Positions 6,163 to 12,333 of a stretch of DNA of 12,355 bases are shown here, in pieces (positions within the stretch are counted from its first letter, which is position 1; every line of letters starts with the position of its first letter). The notes below the pieces were generated by a model. It was not told where the DNA came from and did not search any database. It worked only from the letters and a program-made list of their open reading frames with translations. Both the position numbers and the translations under genes were made by a program. The stretch is from contig DLHO01000002.1 in the NCBI GenBank assembly GCA_002483265.1, positions 36,504-48,858 on the forward strand, given 5' to 3'. The stretch is from Flavobacteriales bacterium UBA7666 (GTDB lineage Bacteria > Bacteroidota > Bacteroidia > Flavobacteriales_D > Crocinitomicaceae).

Positions 6163-6195
6163 AAATCCCTGGTTTCTTTGAGATCAGGGATTTTT
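6163..6195 (+). terminator. Intrinsic terminator after sucC
   Basis: AAATCCCTGGTTTC (6163-6176) pairs with GAGATCAGGGATTT (6180-6193), 14 pairs with two G-U and a 3-nt loop, followed by T's on the plus strand. It starts 23 bases past the sucC stop. The stem could also stop the convergent prenyltransferase transcript, although its T run on that side is weak. Confidence 0.85.
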
Positions 6196-6254
6196 ATTTT
6201 CCCGCTATTTGTATCCTAAAATAATGATGTGTTATTTTCTCCCACAGAACGCTT

Positions 6255-6286
6255 ACGCCATCGCTAAGTCGGCATGCGATCAGCGT
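6255..6286. repeat. GC-rich imperfect inverted repeat between convergent genes
   Basis: ACGC-C-ATCGC (6255-6264) pairs with GCGAT-CA-GCGT (6276-6286) around an 11-nt loop. It is markedly more GC-rich than its surroundings and lies downstream of the prenyltransferase gene. There is no T run, so it is not a standard terminator. Confidence 0.45.
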
Positions 6287-6347
6287 TGACGCAGGAACAC
6301 GGAAGTAAACGGATGAGAATAATGAAAAACTCTGTGGAATCATGGAT

Positions 6348-7235
6348 TTAGAACGTAAAATAAGTTGCGAGCAAGAACATCCCAATCATAATTACCCACA
6401 GAAAACGACCTGCCCGAATATAATCAATGCGCTCTTTGCAACGAAAGAGCCAGAACATGTAGACGATCAGCAATATAGAACCTACTGTAAATGTAATGCC
6501 TTGATATGGGTGAAAGGTTGAGATCCAAATTCCGCTTAAGATGAATAATATGAGTAAAAGTACAATCACCCACTTACTGTTCTGCTCACCAATTTTAGCC
6601 GGAAGAGTATAACAATCATCACTTAAATCTCCTTGTAAATCAGAAATGTCAAGACTTAACTCGCGAGGAACAATGATTGAGAATGAAATGAGTGCAAATA
6701 AATCGAATAAGAGATTTAATTTTTCGTTGTTCAAGGTAAGCAGATCATTCCATAAATACATTTTAATGACTAAAGCAATGCAAGCAGTCATAGCCGCCAT
6801 GAGCAGGTTTCCGAATAGAGGAGTTCGTTTGAGCCACAAATTATATACGAAAGAGAAAAGAACTACTGTTATCGAGATCCACCACCAATCCGGGAAATAG
6901 AAACAGGTCAATAGAATACTTAGGATAAAGACAAGTGACATAAGGGTAATAAATAGCAAATAACTCTGTTTCAGACTATAGATTCGCCCGATAATTCGCG
7001 TATTAGGTTTGTTTACGGCATCAATATCCCTGTCTCGGATATCATTCAAAACACATCCGGCAGCAATCAGCAACTGAATAACAAAGCAGAGTAAAAGCAT
7101 ACCGGATAAGGAAGATTCGATTTTAAATTTCCCCAAATAGCAAGTGCTTAAATACAACGCAATAAAGGGAATCATTACGACCAATTCATGAAACCAGCGC
7201 ATTAAAATGAATGTTGCTTTTAGTTTGTTTATCAT
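6348..7235 (-). CDS. UbiA-family membrane prenyltransferase
   Basis: Proteins of this family transfer an isoprenoid chain from its diphosphate to an acceptor inside the membrane. The two Mg-diphosphate motifs are present: NDIRDRDID (65-73, NDxxDxxxD) and DISDLQGD (197-204, DxxDxxxD), numbering from the GTG at 7238. The remainder forms about eight or nine hydrophobic helices, and about 295 residues is normal. The ATG at 7235 overlaps the preceding stop as TGATG; a GTG at 7238 is the other possible start. Tight linkage to a membrane GNAT-like gene and a PanD-like gene suggests a common pathway, perhaps a modified lipid or quinone-like product. The acceptor cannot be read from sequence; menaquinone (MenA), 4-hydroxybenzoate and geranylgeranylglyceryl-phosphate substrates are all possible. 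Confidence 0.85.
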   Translation of the reverse strand: MINKLKATFILMRWFHELVVMIPFIALYLSTCYLGKFKIESSLSGMLLLCFVIQLLIAAGCVLNDIRDRDIDAVNKPNTRIIGRIYSLKQSYLLFITLMSLVFILSILLTCFYFPDWWWISITVVLFSFVYNLWLKRTPLFGNLLMAAMTACIALVIKMYLWNDLLTLNNEKLNLLFDLFALISFSIIVPRELSLDISDLQGDLSDDCYTLPAKIGEQNSKWVIVLLLILFILSGIWISTFHPYQGITFTVGSILLIVYMFWLFRCKERIDYIRAGRFLWVIMIGMFLLATYFTF

Positions 7236-7930
7236 CACCGGGAAAATAGTTTAAATAAGACATATTGTTTGGCACTTTGACTTAATACCTGTGCACGATT
7301 CTTTATAGGCAGGAATACAATCCAATGATCTACCTGGTTGTGTTTTTGCTTTCCAACAACATGAAAACCAAGCCGCAAGTATTTGGTAACTAATCGTTCA
7401 TCCGGACTTGACCGTGCCATCAGAATGATGTGGTGTTTCGGATAAAATTTCAGAACATGTATATAATAAACCATGAACACTTTTTGACGCATTTTGGTGA
7501 AAAGTGGATGAGATAAATTGCCAGACAAACGATCTAAAAGAACATATTTTTCATTGGGAACGAACGAAAGTGTTAGGTAATCAGTCGCTTCATGTGCTTG
7601 CAGCTGTTTGCGAATAAGTGATTGATCCGTATAAGATCTACTTGAAAGTAAAGGAGTTTTTGTTTTTCGATCCAGGACAACAATAAAATCGAAAGAACTG
7701 TGCATGTCCTCGTCTGTGTAAAAAGCTGCTGTATGACCCATGTTGACTTCCGAAAAGGCAGCCTTTCTCAAACTTCGCTCTGCCTGTACCAGTGGATCTT
7801 TCAAGCGGGATTGTAGATTCTGAACAGATTCAAATGAGATTCGACGAATAGAAATACTCCATAGAAGCCAATACCTAAGAAAAAGGTAGCCAAGGAGGAG
7901 ACTTCCAATAATGAGAATAAGGATAAACAT
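7235..7930 (-). CDS. Membrane-anchored protein with GNAT-like C-terminal part
   Basis: From ATG 7930 the protein has 231 residues (a TTG at 7936 would add two and overlap the previous stop). Residues 1-25 are one hydrophobic helix followed by basic residues, so the rest is probably cytoplasmic and membrane-bound. The soluble part includes a core-strand-like segment FDFIVVLDR (80-88), LLDRLSGN (131-138), and a C-terminal block ILMARSSPDERLVTKYLRLGF (169-189) followed by HWIVFLP. The E-x-L-x-x-K-Y-x-x-L-G-F pattern resembles the last conserved part of N-acetyltransferase (GNAT) folds, but an acetyl-CoA loop is not obvious, so this is tentative. It starts 2 bases after the PanD-like gene and its stop overlaps the prenyltransferase start. 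Acyl transfer to an amine is a reasonable guess and no more. Confidence 0.7.
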   Translation of the reverse strand: MFILILIIGSLLLGYLFLRYWLLWSISIRRISFESVQNLQSRLKDPLVQAERSLRKAAFSEVNMGHTAAFYTDEDMHSSFDFIVVLDRKTKTPLLSSRSYTDQSLIRKQLQAHEATDYLTLSFVPNEKYVLLDRLSGNLSHPLFTKMRQKVFMVYYIHVLKFYPKHHIILMARSSPDERLVTKYLRLGFHVVGKQKHNQVDHWIVFLPIKNRAQVLSQSAKQYVLFKLFSR

Positions 7931-7932
7931 AA

Positions 7933-8295
7933 TCAAATGGAATAAGGAACAACTTCGACGACTTCGTTATTGATATTTGCTCGAATCAAAGTTGGCCTGA
8001 AATGTTTTACATCTTCTTCATTGACCAATCGGTAACTCAGTACGTGAATGCAATCTCCTTTTTTGAAGTGATGTGAAGCCGCTCCGTTTAAACTGACAAA
8101 TCCGTGATGTTTACTGATCACAACATAGGTACTGATTCGTTCTCCTGTAGTCTTGTTGTTGACGAAAACTTGCTCGAATTCGTGAAGCCTCGCTGCTTCA
8201 ACAAGTTCCAACGGAAGAGAAATACTTCCCGGATAATCCACCGAGCTTTCACTGACAATGAGCTCTTGAATTTTGCTTTTTAGTAAGTTTATCAT
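7933..8295 (-). CDS. panD: PanD-like pyruvoyl-dependent decarboxylase (aspartate 1-decarboxylase family)
   Basis: The 120 residues match the length and layout of aspartate 1-decarboxylase, which makes beta-alanine for pantothenate/CoA. The self-cleavage site is visible as YPGS (Tyr21, Gly23-Ser24); Ser24 would become the pyruvoyl group. Other matches are Lys8, GERISTY (Arg53, Tyr57) and SLNGAASHHFKKGD (Asn70). The residue matching E. coli His11 (GKLHR) is Gln10 here (SKIQE), and several loops differ, so it may be a diverged paralog with another substrate. It leads a tight cluster with the GNAT-like and UbiA genes rather than with panB/panC. A decarboxylase making an amine for a lipid-type product would fit that context (inference); ordinary PanD remains possible. 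Confidence 0.8.
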   Translation of the reverse strand: MINLLKSKIQELIVSESSVDYPGSISLPLELVEAARLHEFEQVFVNNKTTGERISTYVVISKHHGFVSLNGAASHHFKKGDCIHVLSYRLVNEEDVKHFRPTLIRANINNEVVEVVPYSI

Positions 8296-8314
8296 GGCAA
8301 CAATAAGTTTGAGT

Positions 8315-8322
8315 CAAAGATA
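8315..8322 (-). promoter_or_regulatory. Possible -7 box of the PanD-like operon
   Basis: On the minus strand TATCTTTG fits TAnnTTTG and lies 19 bases before the start codon at 8295. No TTG sits at the expected distance upstream, so the promoter is uncertain. The box overlaps the first copy of a TATCAGTTG direct repeat. Confidence 0.4.
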
Positions 8323-8347
8323 TCAGTTGTGTTTGTGTTATCAGTTG
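8321..8347. repeat. TATCAGTTG direct repeat in the PanD-operon upstream region
   Basis: Two exact copies of TATCAGTTG (8321-8329 and 8339-8347) are 18 bases apart start to start, with TGTTTGTGT between them. One copy overlaps the candidate -7 box and the other the end of the small membrane frame upstream. It could be an operator, or chance. Confidence 0.4.
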
Positions 8348-8520
8348 CGATTTTCCGTACTCGTTTTGATGGGTAACGGATAATTAAAACAGGCATCGTA
8401 AATTGAATGGAAATCCTCATGGATAATGGCTATTCGCAATATTAGAATCCAGATAACTATCAGGAAATAACCAAACAGGAAGATCGTACTCTTTTTGACA
8501 ACTTTGGGATCAACGATTTA
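8341..8520 (-). CDS. Candidate small membrane protein frame, without a normal start codon
   Basis: Between an in-frame TAA (8520-8518) and TGA (8343-8341) lies a 58-codon open frame. It reads like a real small membrane protein: a basic start (KVVKKS), a hydrophobic helix (TIFLFGYFLIVIWILILR), then a polar tail (HEDFHSIYDACFNYPLP). No ATG or GTG is in frame, and the only TTG lies inside the helix. Upstream of the TAA the same frame continues back to ATG codons at 8544 and 8550 (MNCKHECS, then stop), overlapping the start of the divergent gene. So it may be a gene broken by a nonsense mutation, or use an unusual start. It ends 45 bases before the PanD-like gene, same strand, and could be the first member of that cluster. 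Confidence 0.35.
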
Positions 8521-8548
8521 ACTACATTCGTGTTTACAATTCATTACC

Positions 8549-9469
8549 ATGCTGCGATTCAAACTACTTTGTATCCTCTTCCTAACCAATTTTTCGTTCT
8601 CTCAGGATTCCTTGGTTTCGTTATTCGATAAAAAACTCAATCAATTTTTGAATGTGCGCGATTTCTGCATTTCTAAAGATGGAGCGGAAGCCTTTTTTAC
8701 CATCCAAAGTCCGGATGGGGCAATTTCACAATTAGCTAGTATCCGAAAAGTGAATACGAGTTGGGGAGAACCCGAAATCCTGCCGTTTTGCGACGAAAAC
8801 AGTTACATGGAAGCTTTCCTTTCAGATGATGGCTTACGACTTTATTTTGCGTCGGATAAGCCCTTAAAAGAAGCAAAAGAGAGTGCGAAGAATTTCGATC
8901 TGTGGTACGTAGAAAGAAAAGGTTATTCTGATCCATGGTCGCAGCCGATAAACTTGGGGAAAAACGTGAATTCGGACAACAATGAATTCTATCCGACTTT
9001 GAGTAAAAACAACAACCTGTACTTCACCATGGATGTTCCAACCGGAAAAGGAAAAGACGATATTTATTTCTGTGCCTGGAATGGCAAAAAGTATGCTTCT
9101 CCGGTGATTTTGAATGACAATATCAATAGTTCCGGATTTGAGTTCAACGCCTTCATTTCGAGTGACGAACGTTTTCTGATTTACACCAAATACAATGCAG
9201 AAGGAGGCTACGGAAGCGGTGATTTGTACATGGCTAAAAAAGACTCAAATGGAGCATGGCAGAAAGCTCAAAATTTGGGTGCAATTATCAATACCAAGTT
9301 CATGGAATATTGTCCGTTCTATGACGAAAAAACACAGACGTTATATTTCACAAGCAAACGCAATTTGCTTCAATCGAAAGACTTCAAAAACGTAGACGAA
9401 TTTCAAAATTACGTGAACCAAAATGCGAACGGATTGAGTAAAATTTATCAGGTGAAGATCAAATTGTAG
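8549..9469 (+). CDS. Secreted PD40 / TolB-like beta-propeller protein
   Basis: The product has 306 residues with a signal peptide (MLRFKLLCILFLTNFSFS, cleavage near Gln19). The mature part contains repeated propeller blades of the PD40 type: DGLRLYFASDKP, LSKNNNLYFTMD...DDIYFCAWNG, SDERFLIYTKY...GDLYMAKKD, and TQTLYFTSKRN. In Bacteroidota such repeats occur in periplasmic or surface proteins, often fused to OmpA or T9SS sorting domains; neither is present here, so it ends with the propeller. Binding to proteins or glycans is the likely role, and no catalytic motif is visible. A decayed copy of its 3' end lies 0.9 kb downstream, so a tandem paralog once existed. No clear terminator follows, and the promoter is uncertain (TACATTCG at 8523-8530 without well-spaced TTG). 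Confidence 0.82.
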   Translation: MLRFKLLCILFLTNFSFSQDSLVSLFDKKLNQFLNVRDFCISKDGAEAFFTIQSPDGAISQLASIRKVNTSWGEPEILPFCDENSYMEAFLSDDGLRLYFASDKPLKEAKESAKNFDLWYVERKGYSDPWSQPINLGKNVNSDNNEFYPTLSKNNNLYFTMDVPTGKGKDDIYFCAWNGKKYASPVILNDNINSSGFEFNAFISSDERFLIYTKYNAEGGYGSGDLYMAKKDSNGAWQKAQNLGAIINTKFMEYCPFYDEKTQTLYFTSKRNLLQSKDFKNVDEFQNYVNQNANGLSKIYQVKIKL

Positions 9470-9491
9470 AGATTACTTATTCGTATATTTA
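9464..9491 (+). promoter_or_regulatory. Possible promoter of the unrecognised secreted-protein gene
   Basis: TTG (9464-9466) and TATATTTA (9484-9491) are separated by 17 nt, similar to the Bacteroidota consensus with one mismatch. It overlaps the end of the propeller gene and leaves a 5' region of about 30 bases before ATG 9527. Confidence 0.35.
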
Positions 9492-9526
9492 CCAATCGCT
9501 TAATGAATGATGATTAATAATACGAA

Positions 9527-10318
9527 ATGAAAATAATCCACTTTGCATTCATATTTCTCGGCTTTGGATCGTTTAGTTTTTTTATTGAAGGAGATGTGCC
9601 TAAATTTTTCGCAATTGAGAAGGTGGATGATTCCACTAAAATCGTTGCATATGGCGATTTTCTTGATGAGAATGGAAAAGATTTTAATTTTATTATTGAG
9701 AAGCCAGATGAAATCAAGAATTTTATCTCCGGAATAGAATATGGAGAAAAGGTTTACAATATTCATTCTCAAGAATCAATTGAAATACACTTGATTCAAG
9801 ATTATCAAGATATTACGTCTTTGAATGTTGTTCCTAAGTATAAAAGAGTTTTTGCTAATAATGGGTATTCATACCAATTCGATTTAGACCAATTAAACTC
9901 TTGGCGGGAAAAATATCATTCGTTGAAATATACCCGCAAAGGCCTGAATTTTAAAAGCATGGAAGAATTTGAAAAGTTCTTGAGTTCTCAAAAGCAAAAC
10001 CCCAACTTTTTATATTCTTCCAGACCGATATTTAGATATGAAGGGAGTTTTGAAATAGAATTTCCGAAAAACAATGTATTTAATAATCCACAGGCAGTCA
10101 TGGATTATTTAAAACCCTTAATTGAAAAAATAGAACCCGATCAAAACAAGTTTGGAATGTCATATGAATTGGATGATAAAAATTTCAACAATAAAAATCA
10201 GTATACTATAACTATATCTGGATCAAAACAAATTTTCGATAATCTAAAAGTGGATAATTATAAAAATTCTAATTGGGCTTTAATTGTTGAAAATGCAACT
10301 TTCTATTACAAAAAATAA
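9527..10318 (+). CDS. Unrecognised secreted protein
   Basis: I do not recognise this 263-residue protein. It starts with a short basic and hydrophobic segment (MKIIHFAFIFLGFGSFSFF) that is probably a signal peptide, followed by a polar, Lys/Asn/Asp/Phe-rich body with many short strand-like stretches (KIVAYGDFLDENGKDFNFII, SFEIEFPKN, YTITISGSKQ, WALIVENATFYYKK). No catalytic motif, repeat or sorting domain is visible. The gene appears more AT-rich than its neighbours. Its stop codon abuts a decayed copy of the 3' end of the preceding propeller gene, so the gene lies between two related sequences. It may have replaced the body of a former paralog or arrived by rearrangement. Confidence 0.7.
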   Translation: MKIIHFAFIFLGFGSFSFFIEGDVPKFFAIEKVDDSTKIVAYGDFLDENGKDFNFIIEKPDEIKNFISGIEYGEKVYNIHSQESIEIHLIQDYQDITSLNVVPKYKRVFANNGYSYQFDLDQLNSWREKYHSLKYTRKGLNFKSMEEFEKFLSSQKQNPNFLYSSRPIFRYEGSFEIEFPKNNVFNNPQAVMDYLKPLIEKIEPDQNKFGMSYELDDKNFNNKNQYTITISGSKQIFDNLKVDNYKNSNWALIVENATFYYKK

Positions 10319-10387
10319 TTTCAGAACTAAGTCAGCTAAAACGAGAATGGGTTGACTAAGATTTATCAGGTGAAAATCGAGTTATAA
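10319..10387 (+). pseudogene. Decayed 3' end of a second propeller-gene copy
   Basis: These 69 bases align without gaps to the last 23 codons, stop included, of the propeller gene (9401-9469), with 52 of 69 positions identical. The tail reads NGLTKIYQVKIEL-stop against NGLSKIYQVKIKL-stop. Two codons have become stops (TAC to TAA at 10328-10330, CAA to TAA at 10337-10339). The similarity begins directly after the stop of the unrecognised gene. It is the relic of a tandem paralog. Confidence 0.75.
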
Positions 10388-10392
10388 TAGTC

Positions 10393-10422
10393 ATTCGCAA
10401 TTCGCAATTGGTAATTCGCAAT
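10393..10422. repeat. ATTCGCA short repeats
   Basis: ATTCGCA occurs in tandem at 10393-10406 and again at 10415-10421, each continued by AATT. Runs of this kind are seen between genes in Flavobacteriales. They lie just after the propeller-gene relic. Confidence 0.55.
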
Positions 10423-10426
10423 TTTT

Positions 10427-10443
10427 TTATTACTACGTAATAA
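10427..10443. terminator. Weak inverted repeat, possible terminator
   Basis: TTATTAC (10427-10433) pairs with GTAATAA (10437-10443) around a 3-nt loop. On the minus strand it runs into T/A-rich sequence; on the plus strand no T run follows directly. Its role is doubtful. Confidence 0.25.
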
Positions 10444-10501
10444 GATCTCAGCCTAAAACTTTTTTTTCACTCGTGTGACAACCGTCTCGTTTTTTTTGCG
10501 T

Positions 10502-10509
10502 TAACTTTG
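10502..10509 (+). promoter_or_regulatory. -7 box of a small transcription unit
   Basis: TAACTTTG is an exact TAnnTTTG box. It lies 16 bases before the ATG of a 43-codon frame and about 170 bases before a strong terminator. A matching TTG at the usual distance is not clear (GTG near 10475 is the nearest). Confidence 0.5.
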
Positions 10510-10525
10510 TGCTGTCGCTAAAGCT

Positions 10526-10657
10526 ATGACGCAAGTGATGTCGACGAAAACAAGTAGTAACAATTTTAAAACCAAAGCAATGTTCAAATTACATACAACA
10601 TTAGGAGCTCCAACTGGTCTAGAGGCTAGTGCGCTCATGCTTTGGGTTTTCCAGTAA
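10526..10657 (+). CDS. Candidate small protein (43 residues)
   Basis: An ATG at 10526 opens 43 codons to TAA at 10655-10657. The N-terminal part is polar (MTQVMSTKTSSNNFKTK) and the C-terminal part, from Met19, more hydrophobic (FKLHTTLGAPTGLEA, then SALMLWVFQ). A start at Met19 (10580) would give 25 residues. The frame sits between an exact -7 box and an intrinsic terminator 24 bases past the stop, so the stretch is probably transcribed. I recognise no family. It could be a small protein, a leader peptide or a small RNA with an incidental frame. The terminator makes it independent of the RNA-ligase gene unless it is an attenuator. Confidence 0.35.
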   Translation: MTQVMSTKTSSNNFKTKAMFKLHTTLGAPTGLEASALMLWVFQ

Positions 10658-10680
10658 CGATTCTAACAATCATTTATATG

Positions 10681-10718
10681 AAAATCCGAAGCTCTTAGAG
10701 GTTTCGGATTTTTTTTTA
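10681..10718 (+). terminator. Intrinsic terminator after the small unit
   Basis: AAAATCCGAAGC (10681-10692) pairs with GTTTCGGATTTT (10701-10712), 12 pairs with one G-U and an 8-nt loop, followed by more T's to 10717. It is a strong plus-strand terminator placed after the 43-codon frame. Confidence 0.88.
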
Positions 10719-10779
10719 TCTCAAAATTTCCCGAAATCTCTTTTTGACCCGAATGGGTTAATCAAAAATTTTTTAAAGA

Positions 10780-10805
10780 ATTGAACTGGTTTTATTCAGT
10801 TCAAT
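10780..10805. repeat. Perfect 9-bp inverted repeat upstream of the RNA-ligase gene
   Basis: ATTGAACTG (10780-10788) and CAGTTCAAT (10797-10805) are exact inverted copies around an 8-nt AT-rich centre. No T run follows on the plus strand. It could be a regulator site or an RNA hairpin in the RNA-ligase leader. No clear TAnnTTTG box is seen nearby. Confidence 0.5.
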
Positions 10806-10944
10806 GGATCGGACAGTTATAAAACTTCAAAATCGAGGCTTTTGAAAATTTACGATGCTGAGTCTGCTGAGGCAAATGATGCATTGGAAATTTTCAAGTA
10901 ATGATGAGTTTGATGTTTTAGAAATGTCCCCGGAAACAAATATC

Positions 10945-12333
10945 ATGGGAAATAAGATAAAGGGAAAAGACCTATTGAAGATAGGCTTCCCCAATGACAA
11001 CTCTGTAAACATCGCCTTAGGGTTGATCAGCAGATATAAAAAAAGAGAAAGTAAAGACCGCGTATTGAGTGAATTGTCCGAATTGCTTTACGCTCCGGAT
11101 GAATACATCGGAGATGGAGTTTGGGGCAAGGTTGCAGAAGGATTGGTTGCACCGGTTGAAGTGAAATTCAACGAATTGAAGATCGAACGTTCACCGTTTT
11201 TGATCTACGGAGAAAATGAAATCGATGACAAAACAAAACATCAGTTTTATCAGGCATTGAAATTGCCGGTTTCAGTTCAGGGAGCTTTGATGCCCGATGC
11301 ACATTACGGTTACGGCTTGCCTATCGGAGGAGTTTTGGCTACAGACAATGCAGTCATTCCTTACGGGGTAGGTGTCGATATCGGATGTAGAATGTCACTG
11401 AGCATTTTTGATGCACCGGCGTCATTTTTCAACGGAAAAACGCATCAATTGCAGAATTTACTTTCGGAACATACCAAGTTTGGAATGTACGAAACACACA
11501 AAGTCAAACACGATCATTCCATCATGGAAAGTACCCTGTTTCGCGAAATTCCATTCCTGAGAAAGCTCAAAGGAAAGGCTTACCAGCAATTGGGAACTTC
11601 CGGCGGAGGAAATCATTTTGTAGAATTCGGAACAGTTAGCATTACTGCTTTGGATGCAGGTGTTCCTCCGGGAGAGTATTTCGCTTTGCTAAGCCACAGT
11701 GGATCACGCGGATTAGGTGCTGCAATTGCAAAACAATACACGCAATTGGCTATTAAGCAATGTCCGCTTCCAAGACAAGTGCAGCATTTGGCTTGGTTAA
11801 ACCTGAACACGCACGATGGACAAGAGTATTGGAATGCCATGAACTTAGCTGGTGAATATGCAAAAGCTTGTCACGATGATATTCACGCACGATTGACCAA
11901 AAAGTTGGGGCTCCGCATGTTGATGACGATAGAGAACCACCACAATTTTGCATGGAAAGAACTCGTGAATGGCAAAGAGTGCATTGTGCATCGGAAAGGT
12001 GCAACACCGGCAGGGAAAGGCGAATTGGGAATGATTCCCGGTAGTATGACAGCTCCCGGATTCATTGTACGGGGACTCGGAAATGCTTCCAGCTTAAATT
12101 CTGCTTCACATGGAGCAGGACGCGTGTTTTCACGTTCCGAATGTAAGAGCAGATTTACCAAAAGTGAGATGCTGAAAACCCTGAGCAATGCCGATGTAAG
12201 TTTAATTGGAGGCGCAGTAGACGAAAGTCCGATGGCATACAAAAACATCCATCACGTCATGGCGAATCAGCAGGAATTGGTGGAAACGATTGGGACATTT
12301 TCTCCCAAGATTGTACGAATGGATAAGAACTAG
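10945..12333 (+). CDS. rtcB: RtcB-family RNA-splicing ligase
   Basis: RtcB joins RNA 2',3'-cyclic phosphate or 3'-phosphate ends to 5'-OH ends using GTP and Mn2+, in tRNA splicing or RNA repair. Numbering from ATG 10945 (462 residues), the visible active-site landmarks are PDAHYGYG (117-124), GVGVDIGCRM with Asp145 and Cys148, GGGNHFVEFG with Asn223 and His224, SHSGSRG with His251, ENHHNFAW (330-337), HRKGATPA (349-356), and SASHGAGRVFSR with His389, the expected GMP attachment site. All key residues are present. The frame also allows an ATG at 10855, but the 30 extra residues do not look like the family; MGNKIKGKDLLKIGF is the more likely N-terminus. The gene is followed by at most 22 bases of window. 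No archease or release-factor-like partner is adjacent. Confidence 0.93.
   Translation: MGNKIKGKDLLKIGFPNDNSVNIALGLISRYKKRESKDRVLSELSELLYAPDEYIGDGVWGKVAEGLVAPVEVKFNELKIERSPFLIYGENEIDDKTKHQFYQALKLPVSVQGALMPDAHYGYGLPIGGVLATDNAVIPYGVGVDIGCRMSLSIFDAPASFFNGKTHQLQNLLSEHTKFGMYETHKVKHDHSIMESTLFREIPFLRKLKGKAYQQLGTSGGGNHFVEFGTVSITALDAGVPPGEYFALLSHSGSRGLGAAIAKQYTQLAIKQCPLPRQVQHLAWLNLNTHDGQEYWNAMNLAGEYAKACHDDIHARLTKKLGLRMLMTIENHHNFAWKELVNGKECIVHRKGATPAGKGELGMIPGSMTAPGFIVRGLGNASSLNSASHGAGRVFSRSECKSRFTKSEMLKTLSNADVSLIGGAVDESPMAYKNIHHVMANQQELVETIGTFSPKIVRMDKN

Noticed and set aside
6194..6385. Minus-strand frame of 63 codons after the prenyltransferase
   Set aside because: It overlaps the prenyltransferase end, runs through the GC-rich hairpin, and shows no family features.
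9500..9772. Minus-strand frames opposite the start of the unrecognised secreted protein
   Set aside because: The plus-strand frame is longer, has a signal peptide and a promoter candidate; the opposite frames are shadows.
10571..10600. Fourth copy of the sigma-regulon element (ACCAAAG on the plus strand)
   Set aside because: The base after AAAG differs and no TTGTYT occurs at the fixed spacing.
11883..12248. Minus-strand frame of 121 codons inside rtcB
   Set aside because: The plus strand encodes a fully conserved RtcB active site here; the antisense frame is a by-product of codon composition.
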